Shown in pieces: positions 44,538-53,046 of a stretch of DNA of 64,000 bases. The notes under the pieces are model-generated. The model did not search any database, was not told the DNA's origin, and saw only the letters and a program-made list of their open reading frames with translations. Source of the stretch: M3007 sp046316495 (GTDB taxonomy: Bacteria; Bacteroidota; Bacteroidia; Chitinophagales; Saprospiraceae); assembly GCA_046316495.1 (NCBI GenBank), contig JBKDAM010000045.1, forward strand, positions 62,001-126,000, read 5' to 3'. A program made the translations under genes and the position numbers. Within the stretch, counting starts at the first letter, position 1, and each line of letters starts with the position of its first letter.

Positions 44538-44565
44538 GAAAAAAAACCTGACGGTTTGTCAGGTT
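44538..44565 (-). terminator. Terminator-like hairpin in the dnaK upstream region
   Basis: Read on the minus strand, AACCTGAC and GTCAGGTT form a perfect 8-bp stem around AAACC, followed by a run of T (eight including the stem end). It stands about 77 nt before the dnaK ATG. No gene precedes it on this strand. It may be an attenuator in a dnaK leader if transcription starts upstream. A near-match promoter TAACTTTA around 44480-44490 would instead start downstream of it. Confidence 0.5.
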
Positions 44566-44710
44566 GGGTTCCTGAATGGCAGAGCTCCGGGCAGCCATCT
44601 GACAAAGCGGCTCGATCCGGAAGCATTAGGAGGCAGCTCCAGCCATGTACCGCTCTTATTTTCCAAATGTTTCCGGCAGGTTGAAACTTTTTTCCACCGG
44701 GTTGTTTCAA

Positions 44711-44718
44711 TAACTTTG
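44711..44718 (+). promoter_or_regulatory. -7 element (TAACTTTG) of the CDF/ABC operon
   Basis: This perfect TAnnTTTG match is 26 nt before the ATG at 44745. Confidence 0.6.
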
Positions 44719-44744
44719 CAATCTATTGAACGAAAAGACGATTT

Positions 44745-45419
44745 ATGACCACCCAATCTATACCGACGCCTTCAGCGCCGCTTTCTAAAGAACGCCTTCA
44801 GCAGCTTTACCGGACGGCCTGGTGGTTGGCGCTGGCGACCATTGTGTACAATTTGGCCGAAGGCTTTATTTCCACCTATCTAGGTTTGGAAGACGAGAGC
44901 TTTACGCTTTTTGGCTTTGGCTTGGATAGCTTCATTGAGTGCATTTCCGGGATGGGGATTGCCCACCTGGTTTGGAGGAGTCGTTCAGAAGCCACTTCCC
45001 AGCGCGATTCGTTTGAGCGGACCGCACTTCGAGTGACTGGATTTGCCTTTTACGGCCTGGCCATTGGCTTGTCTGCCACGGTGGTCTGGAATATTTGGAG
45101 TGGGCACCGTCCTGATACCACTATCTGGGGGATAGTGGTTGCCCTGGTATCGATCAGTGTCATGTGGGCCTTGATTTGGCAAAAAGAAAAAACAGGCACC
45201 GCACTTCGCTCTGAAGCAATTTTAGCGGACGCGCGTTGCGCCCGTGTTTGCCTTTGGATGTCTGGAATTTTACTCGCCTCCAGCGCAATTTACGCCTATA
45301 CCGGTTTCCCTTACGCGGATGCGCTGGGGACCATAGGATTGATCGTATTCTCTATTCGGGAAGGAAAAGAATGTTTTGAAAAAGCCAAGAGCGATCAGCT
45401 CTGCACCTGCCACACGTAA
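44745..45419 (+). CDS. Cation diffusion facilitator-like membrane protein
   Basis: The protein has 224 residues with five or six hydrophobic helices. The second part of helix 1 and helix 2 (ATIVYNLAEGFISTYLGLED, FGFGLDSFIECISGMGIAHL) resembles the CDF family's metal-site helix, with Asp and Glu in GLDSFIE in place of the usual HxxxD. It has no C-terminal cytoplasmic domain and ends in a Cys-rich tail (DQLCTCHT). It leads an operon with an ABC exporter whose permease has a His-rich loop, so a divalent-metal role is plausible. The metal and direction are not shown by the sequence. Confidence 0.7.
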   Translation: MTTQSIPTPSAPLSKERLQQLYRTAWWLALATIVYNLAEGFISTYLGLEDESFTLFGFGLDSFIECISGMGIAHLVWRSRSEATSQRDSFERTALRVTGFAFYGLAIGLSATVVWNIWSGHRPDTTIWGIVVALVSISVMWALIWQKEKTGTALRSEAILADARCARVCLWMSGILLASSAIYAYTGFPYADALGTIGLIVFSIREGKECFEKAKSDQLCTCHT

Positions 45420-45423
45420 GACC

Positions 45424-46053
45424 ATGTTACACACCACCCAACTTCAGTTTGCCTACCCCGGGGGACAACCCTTTTCCTTCCCTGATTTTCAGTGTGAAAA
45501 GGGGGAAACCCTATTAATTACCGGAAAATCGGGAAGCGGCAAAACCACCCTTCTGCACCTTCTGGCAGGCATTCTCCAGCCAACTGGCGGAGGAGTCTGG
45601 ATAGACGGCATCGATCTTGCTACCCTTCGAGGTAGCGCTATGGATCGATTTAGAAGTCAACAGATCGGTTTAGTGTACCAGAAACCCCATTTCGTGGCCT
45701 CCCTTTCCGTCCTCGACAACCTCCTGTTGCCTTCCTTTTTTGGACAAAAAAAACGCTCGAACCAGCAACTCCGGCACCTGGCAGATCAACTTGGGATTGC
45801 CCATACCTTGTCCAAAAAACCATTTCAATTGAGCCTTGGCGAGCAACAGCGGGCGGGAATCGCCCGGGCCCTCGTCAACGAACCACCCGTGCTACTGGCC
45901 GATGAGCCCACCAGCTCCTTGGACGATGAAAACGGTCACAAGGTATTTGAACTCCTGCAAGAACAAGCCCTCCAACGGGGAGCCAGCTTGATTGTGGTCA
46001 CCCATGATAACCGCCTCAAGGCAGTCGTGAAGCGCCAGCTCCAACTGCACTAA
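45424..46053 (+). CDS. ABC transporter ATP-binding protein (LolD-like)
   Basis: The protein has 209 residues from the ATG at 45424, 4 nt after the CDF-like gene. Walker A is ITGKSGSGKTTLLHLLAG, the Q-loop is GLVYQKPHF, the signature is LSLGEQQRAGIARALVNEPP and Walker B is VLLADEPTSSLDDENG. The branch is that of MacB/LolD ATPases, which pair with FtsX-like permeases such as the next gene. The in-frame ATG at 45376 lies inside the preceding gene, so it was not used. Confidence 0.92.
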   Translation: MLHTTQLQFAYPGGQPFSFPDFQCEKGETLLITGKSGSGKTTLLHLLAGILQPTGGGVWIDGIDLATLRGSAMDRFRSQQIGLVYQKPHFVASLSVLDNLLLPSFFGQKKRSNQQLRHLADQLGIAHTLSKKPFQLSLGEQQRAGIARALVNEPPVLLADEPTSSLDDENGHKVFELLQEQALQRGASLIVVTHDNRLKAVVKRQLQLH

Positions 46054-46086
46054 ACTCCTCTCTACCTATCCAACCGCCATCCATCC

Positions 46087-47331
46087 GTGTTAGCAAAAAT
46101 TATTTTTGGAAACCTTCGCCACAAACCGCTTCACACAGCGCTTAGCGTGGCACTCCTGGCCTTGAGCACCGGTATTATTGCCCTGCTTTTGTCCATGCAG
46201 ACCCAAATTGAACAAAAAATGGAGCGCGATTTGCAGGAAATTGATCTAGTACTGGGCGCTAAAGGAAGCCCTTTACAGCTGGTCCTCTCTGCCGTGTACC
46301 ACCTCGACGCCCCCACCGGCAATATCTCCATGGAGGATGTTCAAAAAATAAAACGGCATCCTCTGGTCAAACAAACGATCCCACTGGCGTATGGGGACAG
46401 CTATGCCTCCTTCCGTATTGTTGGAACCGACTCTAACTATGTCAAGAAATACGATGCGAGGCTACAATATGGCCGGCTCTTCGCAACAGACCTGGAGGTG
46501 GTGGTTGGTGCCTCCGTCGCCCAAAAAACGGGCTTACAACTCGGCCAAACCTTTCACAGCACGCACGGTGAAGCTGCGCAGGGAGATGTCCACGAAGAAC
46601 ATGACTATGTAGTAGTAGGGATCCTCGAACCGAACAATACCGTATTGGACCAGCTCATCCTCTGTACCGTTGGAAGTGTTTGGGCCATCCATCAACCCAG
46701 TGAAGCCGAAAGCAACCACGAAGGACACGACCATGAAGGGCACGACCATGAAGGGCACGACCACGAGGAACATGATCACGAAGCAGCAGAACAAGAATTA
46801 ACCGCCCTATTGGTGAAATTCCGTTCTCCAATGGGAATCATGACCCTGCCCAGAATGGTGAACGAGACCACCCAAATGCAAGCAGCCGTTCCTGCCCTGG
46901 AGATCAATCGCCTTTTGGGGTTGATGGGAATTGGCACTGCCGCGCTACAGGCGCTTGCCCTGGCTATTTTGGTCATCTCTGGATTCAGCGTTTTTATTAC
47001 CCTGTACAACCGGCTCCAGGAACGGCGCTACGAACTGGCCCTGCTCCGCTCCTTGGGCTGTCGAAAAGGACAGCTGTTCTTTCTAATGATTGCAGAGGGC
47101 TTCCTCTTGGCCATCCTGGGTTTCGCAGGCGGCCACCTTCTCAGCAGGCTCGGTCTTGCGTACGTCAACCAATCCTCCCAAGCATTTCATTTTGCCTTCC
47201 AATACGATTGGGTCCCTACCGAAGCCTGGCTCTTGTTGGGCAGTCTCCTCGTCGGCATCTTGGCAGCCCTAATTCCTGCCTGGAAAGCTTATCGAATGGA
47301 TGTTTCGGCAGCACTGGCCGATCCCTCCTAA
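46087..47331 (+). CDS. FtsX-like ABC permease with His-rich metal-binding loop
   Basis: The protein has 414 residues from a GTG start at 46087; the next ATG would remove the first helix. Helix 1 is followed by a large extracytoplasmic domain and three more helices near the C-terminus (LQALALAILVISGFSVFITL and others), the MacB/FtsX layout. Residues about 211-232 hold a pentapeptide array (repeats of H-E-G-H-D and H-E-E-H-D). This could bind zinc or another divalent metal on the outer face. Relatives with such loops occur in Zur-type zinc operons of Gammaproteobacteria, as I recall. Together with the CDF-like gene upstream, this suggests a metal-linked envelope transporter. Confidence 0.85.
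   Translation: MLAKIIFGNLRHKPLHTALSVALLALSTGIIALLLSMQTQIEQKMERDLQEIDLVLGAKGSPLQLVLSAVYHLDAPTGNISMEDVQKIKRHPLVKQTIPLAYGDSYASFRIVGTDSNYVKKYDARLQYGRLFATDLEVVVGASVAQKTGLQLGQTFHSTHGEAAQGDVHEEHDYVVVGILEPNNTVLDQLILCTVGSVWAIHQPSEAESNHEGHDHEGHDHEGHDHEEHDHEAAEQELTALLVKFRSPMGIMTLPRMVNETTQMQAAVPALEINRLLGLMGIGTAALQALALAILVISGFSVFITLYNRLQERRYELALLRSLGCRKGQLFFLMIAEGFLLAILGFAGGHLLSRLGLAYVNQSSQAFHFAFQYDWVPTEAWLLLGSLLVGILAALIPAWKAYRMDVSAALADPS
46717..46782 (+). repeat. 15-bp coding repeat encoding a His/Asp/Glu array
   Basis: About four and a half tandem copies of the unit CACGAAGGGCACGAC (with synonymous variants) encode H-E-G-H-D. The near-identical codons point to recent slippage, so the copy number may vary between strains. 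Confidence 0.85.
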
Positions 47332-47342
47332 GCAGTTCAGGT

Positions 47343-47753
47343 TCATACCCGGGTAGTGGCCAGTACTTTCTTGATACTGTACCGGCCACTGCCCTTGCCC
47401 ATCAGCATCAATAATCCGCCGATGATGGCCATGTCTTTCATGAAAAGAATACTCTCCAAACGGAGCTGCTCCTTTGGGGCATTCCAAAAATCATGGACAA
47501 TAAAGGTGACTGGCAGCCAGTAGCAGAGCAACAATAAGCCGCCAAACGTAGCGCGATATCCTGTCAACACCATCAATCCTCCGGTCGTTAGCAGAAAAAT
47601 GGCCCCGTACAAAAACGCATCCTGGTTGTTGTCTAATCCATAATTGGTCATCGTCTCTCTGGTTTTTTCAAAATACCAGATCGTATCCCAAGCCTCAAAA
47701 ATGAAAATGGCAGAAAGAAAAATCCGCCCAATCAAATCAATAACATCTCGCAT
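47343..47753 (-). CDS. DoxX family membrane protein
   Basis: The protein has 136 residues and four membrane helices (IGRIFLSAIFIFEAWDTIWY, FLYGAIFLLTTGGLMVLTGY, FGGLLLLCYWLPVTFIVHDF, MAIIGGLLMLMGKGSGRYSI). The family residues HDFWN in the third helix region are present. DoxX-like proteins are linked to quinone or sulfur redox and detoxification, but this one has no specific partner. It is the last gene of fabG-rlmD-doxX, 8 nt after rlmD. Its 3' end contains a GC-rich inverted pair (47348-47360 with 47380-47392 region) that may help stop transcription. Confidence 0.85.
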   Translation of the reverse strand: MRDVIDLIGRIFLSAIFIFEAWDTIWYFEKTRETMTNYGLDNNQDAFLYGAIFLLTTGGLMVLTGYRATFGGLLLLCYWLPVTFIVHDFWNAPKEQLRLESILFMKDMAIIGGLLMLMGKGSGRYSIKKVLATTRV

Positions 47754-47761
47754 AATCCAAT

Positions 47762-49159
47762 TTATTTTAGTTCGAGCAACGCAACATTCTCAATGTGGTG
47801 GGTGTGAGGAAACATATCCACCGGGCGCACTTTCACCACCCGGTAGAGCTCCGACAACAACTGAATGTCCCTGGCTTGTGTGGCAGGATTACAACTCACA
47901 TAAACGATTCGGGGAGCAGCAAGTTCAAGTAAAAACAAAATAGCTTTCTCGTGCATCCCCGCCCGAGGGGGATCTGTGATCACGACGTCCGGTTTTCCGT
48001 GCTTTTCAATGAACTCGGACGACAAGACCCGGCGGACATCCCCTACATAAAAGACCGCATTATCAATGTTATTTAACAACTGATTTTCCTTCGCATCCTC
48101 AATCGCCTCGGGTATTTCCTCAATCCCAATCACCTCTTTACACAGGTCCGCTACATACAAAGCAATACTCCCCGTCCCTGTGTACAAGTCAAACACCCGT
48201 TCATTTCCCGTGAGCCCGGCGAACTCCCGGGTCGTATCGTACAAGGCTTTGGCCTGCCGACTGTTGGTTTGGAAAAACGATTTTGGGCCAATTTTAAAGC
48301 GTAATGAGCCCAATTGCTCAATAACGTACCCTTTTCCGTGCCAGGCGATCATTTCCCGATCAAAAACCGTGTCGTTCAACTTGTCGTTGATACAATACAC
48401 CAGGGTGGTCAGGGTCGGAAAGCGATCCAACAAGGCGCTCAAATACGCCTGAATTGCCTCTTGGTCATCGTAGGCGAAACTAAACAACACCATGATTTCA
48501 CCCGTGGTACACAGCCGAACCATCATATTGCGCAGAAAACCAGTGTGGCGGCGCACATCGTAAAAGTCCAGCCCCTGTTCCAGGGCAATCTCCCGAGCCG
48601 CATTTCGCAGGGCATTGGAAGGCTCGGTTTGCAACCAACATTTTTCAATATCAATCACTTTATCGAAGGCACCCGCCTTGTGAAAACCCAACCCACTACC
48701 CGCCACAATACCGGTGTTCAGCTCCTCATTGAGCAGCCAACGCTTGCTGGCAAATGCAAATTCCAGTTTATTTCGGTAAAAAACCGTCTCCGGTGACCCC
48801 AAAATAGGCTGCATCTCTCCCACAGGTACTTTTGCAATGCGCTCAAAGGCATCTACCACGCTCTGGTGTTTGTGCCGTAGCTGCGTAGCGTAATCGAGGT
48901 TCTGCCATTTGCAGCCCCCACACACCGAAAAATGCTGACAAAAGGGCTCAATACGATCGGGCGATGGCTGTACCAAGCGCTCCAATCGGCCCTCTGCAAA
49001 ACCGCCTTTCTTTTTTTGGACAAAAATATCGGCTACATCTCCCGGAACAACCCCTTCCGCGAACACAACCATGCCATCTTCGGTACGCCCCACTCCCTTG
49101 CCCCGGTCCGCAATCCCGTGAAAGGGAACCGCCGGAAGCACCAACTGTTTTCTTGCCAT
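47762..49159 (-). CDS. rlmD: 23S rRNA (uracil-C5)-methyltransferase RlmD-like
   Basis: The protein has 465 residues. An N-terminal TRAM domain is followed by the iron-sulfur cluster cysteines (PFCQHFSVCGGCKWQNLDYA). The SAM-binding domain has VFDLYTGTGSIALYVADLCK and EIPEAIEDAKENQ. The catalytic motif is VITDPPRAGMHEKAI, with the nucleophile Cys in IVYVSCNPATQARD. RlmD methylates U1939 of 23S rRNA; related RlmC and TrmA enzymes are hard to separate by eye, so the exact target is inference. It lies 7 nt after fabG. Confidence 0.88.
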   Translation of the reverse strand: MARKQLVLPAVPFHGIADRGKGVGRTEDGMVVFAEGVVPGDVADIFVQKKKGGFAEGRLERLVQPSPDRIEPFCQHFSVCGGCKWQNLDYATQLRHKHQSVVDAFERIAKVPVGEMQPILGSPETVFYRNKLEFAFASKRWLLNEELNTGIVAGSGLGFHKAGAFDKVIDIEKCWLQTEPSNALRNAAREIALEQGLDFYDVRRHTGFLRNMMVRLCTTGEIMVLFSFAYDDQEAIQAYLSALLDRFPTLTTLVYCINDKLNDTVFDREMIAWHGKGYVIEQLGSLRFKIGPKSFFQTNSRQAKALYDTTREFAGLTGNERVFDLYTGTGSIALYVADLCKEVIGIEEIPEAIEDAKENQLLNNIDNAVFYVGDVRRVLSSEFIEKHGKPDVVITDPPRAGMHEKAILFLLELAAPRIVYVSCNPATQARDIQLLSELYRVVKVRPVDMFPHTHHIENVALLELK

Positions 49160-49166
49160 AACGTTG

Positions 49167-49910
49167 TTACATATTCAAGCCTCCGCAAACCGACAGGGTT
49201 TGTCCAGAAACGTATTTGCCCATATCGGAGGCTAGGTAAATGCAAGCATTGGCGATGTCCTCGCCCGCACCCAAGCGTCCCAATGGAATAGAAGTAAGGT
49301 ATTTTTCTTTGGTGGACTCGTCCAAGATGGCGGTCATTTCGGTTTCAATGAACCCCGGAGCAATGGCATTGCAACGGATTCCCCGAGAACCGTATTCTTT
49401 TGCAATGGATTTGGTGAAACCGATAATCCCTGCCTTGGAAGCGGCATAATTGGCCTGTCCCGCCTGTCCGAATACCCCCACGACTGAACTCATATTTATG
49501 ATACTTCCTCCACCCGCTTTCATCAGGTGCCGAAGCGCCTGTTTGGTCATGTTGAAGACCGACTTCAAGTTGGTATCGATGACCTCATCCCACTGTTGCT
49601 CGGTCATCCGAAGCATCAAGGTATCGCGGGTGATGCCTGCGTTGTTCACGACAATATCCAAACGGCCAAAATCGGCTACTACTTTGGTAATGAGTTCAGC
49701 GGCCTGCTCAAAATTAGCCGCATCGCTTTTATAGGCACGCACCTGTGTGCCCAGCTCCTGGGCGAGGGCCTCCGACCGGGCCGCAGATCCATCGGATACG
49801 TATGTGAAAGCGACGGAAGCGCCCTGCGCAACAAAACCGCGAACAATGGCTTCGCCGATGCCCCGTGAACCGCCCGTAACGAGCGCAACTTTTCCTGCAA
49901 GTAAAGTCAT
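49167..49910 (-). CDS. fabG: 3-oxoacyl-[acyl-carrier-protein] reductase
   Basis: The protein has 247 residues, a short-chain dehydrogenase/reductase. The NADP site is VALVTGGSRGIGEAIVRGF, then NNAG in LDIVVNNAGITRD. The catalytic Ser, Tyr and Lys are in IINMSSVVGVFGQAGQANYA and YAASKAGIIG. The C-terminus YVSGQTLSVCGGLNM is typical of FabG. It reduces 3-oxoacyl-ACP in fatty acid elongation. It heads the operon with rlmD and doxX. A one-mismatch -7 element lies at 49949-49956. Confidence 0.95.
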   Translation of the reverse strand: MTLLAGKVALVTGGSRGIGEAIVRGFVAQGASVAFTYVSDGSAARSEALAQELGTQVRAYKSDAANFEQAAELITKVVADFGRLDIVVNNAGITRDTLMLRMTEQQWDEVIDTNLKSVFNMTKQALRHLMKAGGGSIINMSSVVGVFGQAGQANYAASKAGIIGFTKSIAKEYGSRGIRCNAIAPGFIETEMTAILDESTKEKYLTSIPLGRLGAGEDIANACIYLASDMGKYVSGQTLSVCGGLNM

Positions 49911-49935
49911 AACCGTATTTTTCGTTAAATTAAAT

Positions 49936-49943
49936 CATCTTTG
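49936..49943 (+). promoter_or_regulatory. -7 element (CATCTTTG, one mismatch) before the MFS leader ORF
   Basis: It differs from TAnnTTTG only in the first base and lies 10 nt before the ATG of the 15-codon ORF at 49954. The opposing fabG -7 element (49949-49956 on the minus strand) is next to it, so the two promoters face away from each other in about 20 nt. Confidence 0.4.
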
Positions 49944-49953
49944 CCCCGCAAAA

Positions 49954-50001
49954 ATGGTTAATCATTTACATATTTCGGAAAAAAACAGCTCGAACTATTG
50001 A
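49954..50001 (+). CDS. Possible 15-residue leader peptide of the MFS gene
   Basis: ATG to TGA encodes MVNHLHISEKNSSNY. Its stop codon overlaps the TTG start of the MFS protein (bases 49998-50001 read TTGA), the arrangement of translational coupling. No other ATG is available in the MFS frame upstream. The peptide has no membrane segment. It may only serve to deliver ribosomes to the weak TTG start. Confidence 0.45.
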   Translation: MVNHLHISEKNSSNY

Positions 50002-51230
50002 AATCGACCGCTTATGTGGCATTTCAGACCCCAAATTTCCGACGTTTCGTCGGAATGCGCCTGATGACCACCCTCGCTATTCAAATTATGTCGGTATCCG
50101 TCGGGTACCTCATGTATGAATTGACTGACAGCAAACTCATGCTGGGCTACATTGGATTGACCGAGGCGATTCCTGCCATTGGGGTAAGCCTTTTGGCCGG
50201 CCACCTGGTAGATAAATACAACCGCAAAATCATCTTACTCCTTTGCCTCAGCGCCCTACTCGGCTGCGCCATCGCTTTGTTTAGCCTGGTCTGGAAGCAG
50301 ACCGGTGTTGGCACTGCCAGCTTGATAACAGGCCTTTTTTCCGTTATTTTTCTCACCGGAATCGCCCGCGGCTTTCTGAGCCCCACCAATTTTGCTCTGC
50401 TCCCTCAGCTGGTAGAAAAAGAGCACTGGAGCAACGCCATTTCCTGGAACAGTAGTACCTGGCATGTGGCCAGCATCACTGGACTGACCCTGGGCGGGTT
50501 GCTCTATGGCTTTGTCGGGGTGGAATGGACCTTCTTGATCATGTGTACCCTACTGGCAGGGGCCCTCTTTTTTGCCATGCAGATCAGCCCGCAGGCGCCC
50601 GTGGCAGCAGATTTTACAGAGCCCGCACTGCACAGGATCAAAGAAGGGCTCCGGTTTGTATTCAGCCGCAAACTCATTCTAAGTGCCATCGCGCTCGACC
50701 TCTTTGCAGTCTTATTTGGCGGCGTCACCGCGATTTTACCTGTATTTGCTAAAGATATTTTATTCACCGGCCCCGAGGGAGTCGGTTATTTAAGGGCAGG
50801 AATGGCACTTGGAGCTATCTTGACGGGCATGGTGTTGGCCTACCGGCCCTTGCGGACCAACGCTGGTCGAACCATGATTTGGAGCGTGGCGGCATTTGGG
50901 GTATGCAACCTGGTATTCGGACTTTCCAGCTGGTTTTGGCTCTCCTTTGCATGCCTGTTTTTCGCTGGCGTATTCGATGAAGTGAGCGTTTTTCTACGGC
51001 AATCCCTGGTTCAACGACACACCCCGCCCCACTTGATGGGAAGGGTTTCTTCGGTCAATGCCATTTTTGTCACCTCATCCAACGAAATTGGAGCCTTTGA
51101 AAGTGGGCTCGCTGCCAGTCTGCTTGGAACCGTCCCCTCCGTTGTTTTTGGGGGCACCATGACCATTCTGGTTGCTACAATTACCTGGTGGCGCTCCCCG
51201 GAACTCCGACAGTACCATATTAAAGACTGA
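49998..51230 (+). CDS. MFS transporter (EntS-like exporter branch)
   Basis: The protein has 410 residues and twelve helices. The opening KSTAYVAFQTPNFRRFVGMR fits the expected family start, so a TTG at 49998 is accepted. GHLVDKYNRKIILLLCLSA is the MFS loop 2-3 motif and GVTAILPVFAKDILFTGPEG is typical of this branch. It probably exports a small molecule; the substrate is not known. The next gene, 4 nt on, is a glycosyltransferase. Confidence 0.9.
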   Translation: MKSTAYVAFQTPNFRRFVGMRLMTTLAIQIMSVSVGYLMYELTDSKLMLGYIGLTEAIPAIGVSLLAGHLVDKYNRKIILLLCLSALLGCAIALFSLVWKQTGVGTASLITGLFSVIFLTGIARGFLSPTNFALLPQLVEKEHWSNAISWNSSTWHVASITGLTLGGLLYGFVGVEWTFLIMCTLLAGALFFAMQISPQAPVAADFTEPALHRIKEGLRFVFSRKLILSAIALDLFAVLFGGVTAILPVFAKDILFTGPEGVGYLRAGMALGAILTGMVLAYRPLRTNAGRTMIWSVAAFGVCNLVFGLSSWFWLSFACLFFAGVFDEVSVFLRQSLVQRHTPPHLMGRVSSVNAIFVTSSNEIGAFESGLAASLLGTVPSVVFGGTMTILVATITWWRSPELRQYHIKD

Positions 51231-51234
51231 TGTT

Positions 51235-52119
51235 ATGCGCGTTGCTGGTTTTACCTTTATTCGAAATGCCGTACGATATGACTATCCCATCGTAGAAGCT
51301 ATCCGTTCCATTCTCCCCCTCTGCGACCTGGTGATCGTGGCCGTCGGACAATCGGAGGATGGCACGCTGGAGCTGATCCAAGGCATCGGCGATCCGAAAA
51401 TAAAGATTTTGGAAACCCTATGGGACGATCGGCTTCGGGAAGGAGGCCGCGTCCTGGCAGTTGAAACCGACAAGGCATTTCAAGCCATACCGGCCGATTA
51501 CGATTGGTGCATTTACATCCAGGGAGACGAGGCCATGCACGAACAAGACCACGCCCTTCTCCGCCAACAAATGGAGGCGCATCTCCATAACCCCGCCATT
51601 GAAGGATTACTGCTAAATTACCACCATTTTTACGGTTCCTACGACTACATTGGGAGCTCCAGACGCTGGTACCGGAAAGAAATCCGAATTATCAAAAACA
51701 AGAAAACCATTTTTTCCTACAAAGACGCACAAGGATTTAGACTTCGATTACCCAATCAAAAAAGCCGCAAACTGCAGGTAAAACCGGTAAATGCCTGGAT
51801 CTACCATTATGGATGGGTAAAACATCCCGCCCATCAACTGAACAAGCAACTGAATTTTAATAAACTCTGGCATCCGGATGATTGGGTGCAGGACCGGTTT
51901 GGCCAGCAGGAAGAGTACCAATACGATGGTTCAGAACCCCTTCGACGATTTGAAGGCAGCCACCCGGCAGTCATGCAACCACGGATCCAGGCTGTGAATT
52001 GGCAATTCAACAGCGACCCCAGCCGCATGCGCCGCAGTTGGAAAGACCGGATCTCCGACTGGTTGGAACGAACCACCGGCTGGAGACCCGGGGAATACAA
52101 AAACTACGATCTGAGGTAA
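51235..52119 (+). CDS. Glycosyltransferase family 2-like protein
   Basis: The protein has 294 residues from the ATG at 51235. The start MRVAGFTFIRNAVRYDYPIV and the segments SILPLCDLVIVAVGQSEDGT and DYDWCIYIQGDEAMHEQDHA form a GT-A nucleotide-sugar site (the DEA motif is in place of DxD). The middle YRKEIRIIKN and the C-terminal basic tail are conserved in a Bacteroidota subgroup. Acceptor unknown. An earlier ATG at 51172 falls inside the MFS gene. Confidence 0.88.
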   Translation: MRVAGFTFIRNAVRYDYPIVEAIRSILPLCDLVIVAVGQSEDGTLELIQGIGDPKIKILETLWDDRLREGGRVLAVETDKAFQAIPADYDWCIYIQGDEAMHEQDHALLRQQMEAHLHNPAIEGLLLNYHHFYGSYDYIGSSRRWYRKEIRIIKNKKTIFSYKDAQGFRLRLPNQKSRKLQVKPVNAWIYHYGWVKHPAHQLNKQLNFNKLWHPDDWVQDRFGQQEEYQYDGSEPLRRFEGSHPAVMQPRIQAVNWQFNSDPSRMRRSWKDRISDWLERTTGWRPGEYKNYDLR

Positions 52120-52125
52120 GCCCGC

Positions 52126-52590
52126 TTATTGGCGCACTAAAACCACAGGCCCTTGTACCGATTTGGGCAAAATCAAGGCGAGACTAGCCCTTGACGTGTA
52201 GGATTGCTCCTCTCCGCGAACCACCTGGTACGTCCATACCAACGCGCCCTCGGCATTTTTCACCAAAGAAACCACTTGAATCGTGGTAGCCACCGCACTT
52301 TCAGGCTCCGCTAGCGCGATGACCCACTGTTGGGTGAAATCAATCGGAGTAGGAATCCCCCCCGATCCCATCACAGGGGCTGTACCAAAGACAGCTTCAA
52401 ATTCAGCCTGGGTAGTGAGCGCTAAAGGCACTTGTTCTACCCCATTTTTGACAAAATAACGCTCCGCCACCGTGTAGGAAACCTGGGTTGGGGTAGCAGA
52501 AGCAGGCTCGGGCACCGTGGTTTTGGGAGATTGACAGGCAGCGAAGGCCCAAACCAGCCCGAAGACAAAAGAAGAAAGTCGGAAAATCAT
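52126..52590 (-). CDS. Small lipoprotein, PrcB-like C-terminal part
   Basis: The protein has 154 residues. The signal ends in a lipobox (WAFAAC, Cys19), followed by a Pro/Thr/Ser-rich stalk. The folded part (VSYTVAERYFVKNGVEQVPL, PTPIDFTQQWVIALAEPES, then SLALILPKSVQGPVVLVRQ) resembles the PrcB C-terminal type fold, where the phrase DFxxxWVIAL is typical. Identity is tentative. It converges on the glycosyltransferase gene, 6 nt apart. Confidence 0.7.
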   Translation of the reverse strand: MIFRLSSFVFGLVWAFAACQSPKTTVPEPASATPTQVSYTVAERYFVKNGVEQVPLALTTQAEFEAVFGTAPVMGSGGIPTPIDFTQQWVIALAEPESAVATTIQVVSLVKNAEGALVWTYQVVRGEEQSYTSRASLALILPKSVQGPVVLVRQ

Positions 52591-52635
52591 TTTAAATAGA
52601 TTTAGGTAAAAAAAGAGGTGTTTTCTCCAAACAGG

Positions 52636-53046
52636 TTACAGAATTTGATTGAACTCCAACCGCTCCCCGTCTGGCCCTGCAATATTAAAGTATTTGCAGC
52701 CATTTTTCCAAAACGGCAAATACACCGGTGCCTCCTCAAAAATATAAAAGCCCGCCGCTTTTAATTCCTGAAAAGTGGCCTCCACATCCGAAACATCAAA
52801 AGCGATATGGTCAATGTGGCCGTTCTCGCGGTTGCGAATTGCCTCCAGCTCCTTTTCGGGAAATTGGTACAACTCCAATACGATAGCATTCAACTGCAAC
52901 ATCGCTACCTGACCTCGGTCGCCCTCATAATCAAACTCCGATTCCATCACTGGCTCAAAACCCAAGCGGCGGTAAAAAGAAATAGAGCGGGGCAAATCCG
53001 TTACCGGAATTCCAATGTGTTGTAAATGATTGATTTTTAATTTCAT
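52636..53046 (-). CDS. VOC family (glyoxalase-like) protein
   Basis: The protein has 136 residues forming two beta-alpha-beta-beta-beta units. His in HLQHIGIPVTDLPRSISFYR, Glu in AIVLELYQFPEKELEAIRN, His in GHIDHIAFDVSDVEATFQEL and Glu in GERLEFNQIL are the expected metal-site ligands. It could be a lactoylglutathione lyase, dioxygenase or epimerase; length and pattern do not decide. It is divergent from the SQR-like gene. Confidence 0.88.
   Translation of the reverse strand: MKLKINHLQHIGIPVTDLPRSISFYRRLGFEPVMESEFDYEGDRGQVAMLQLNAIVLELYQFPEKELEAIRNRENGHIDHIAFDVSDVEATFQELKAAGFYIFEEAPVYLPFWKNGCKYFNIAGPDGERLEFNQIL

Noticed and set aside
44462..44710. N-terminal extension of DnaK by 83 codons
   Set aside because: The extension does not resemble Hsp70 and includes a terminator-like hairpin; MGKIIGIDLGTTNS is the standard start.
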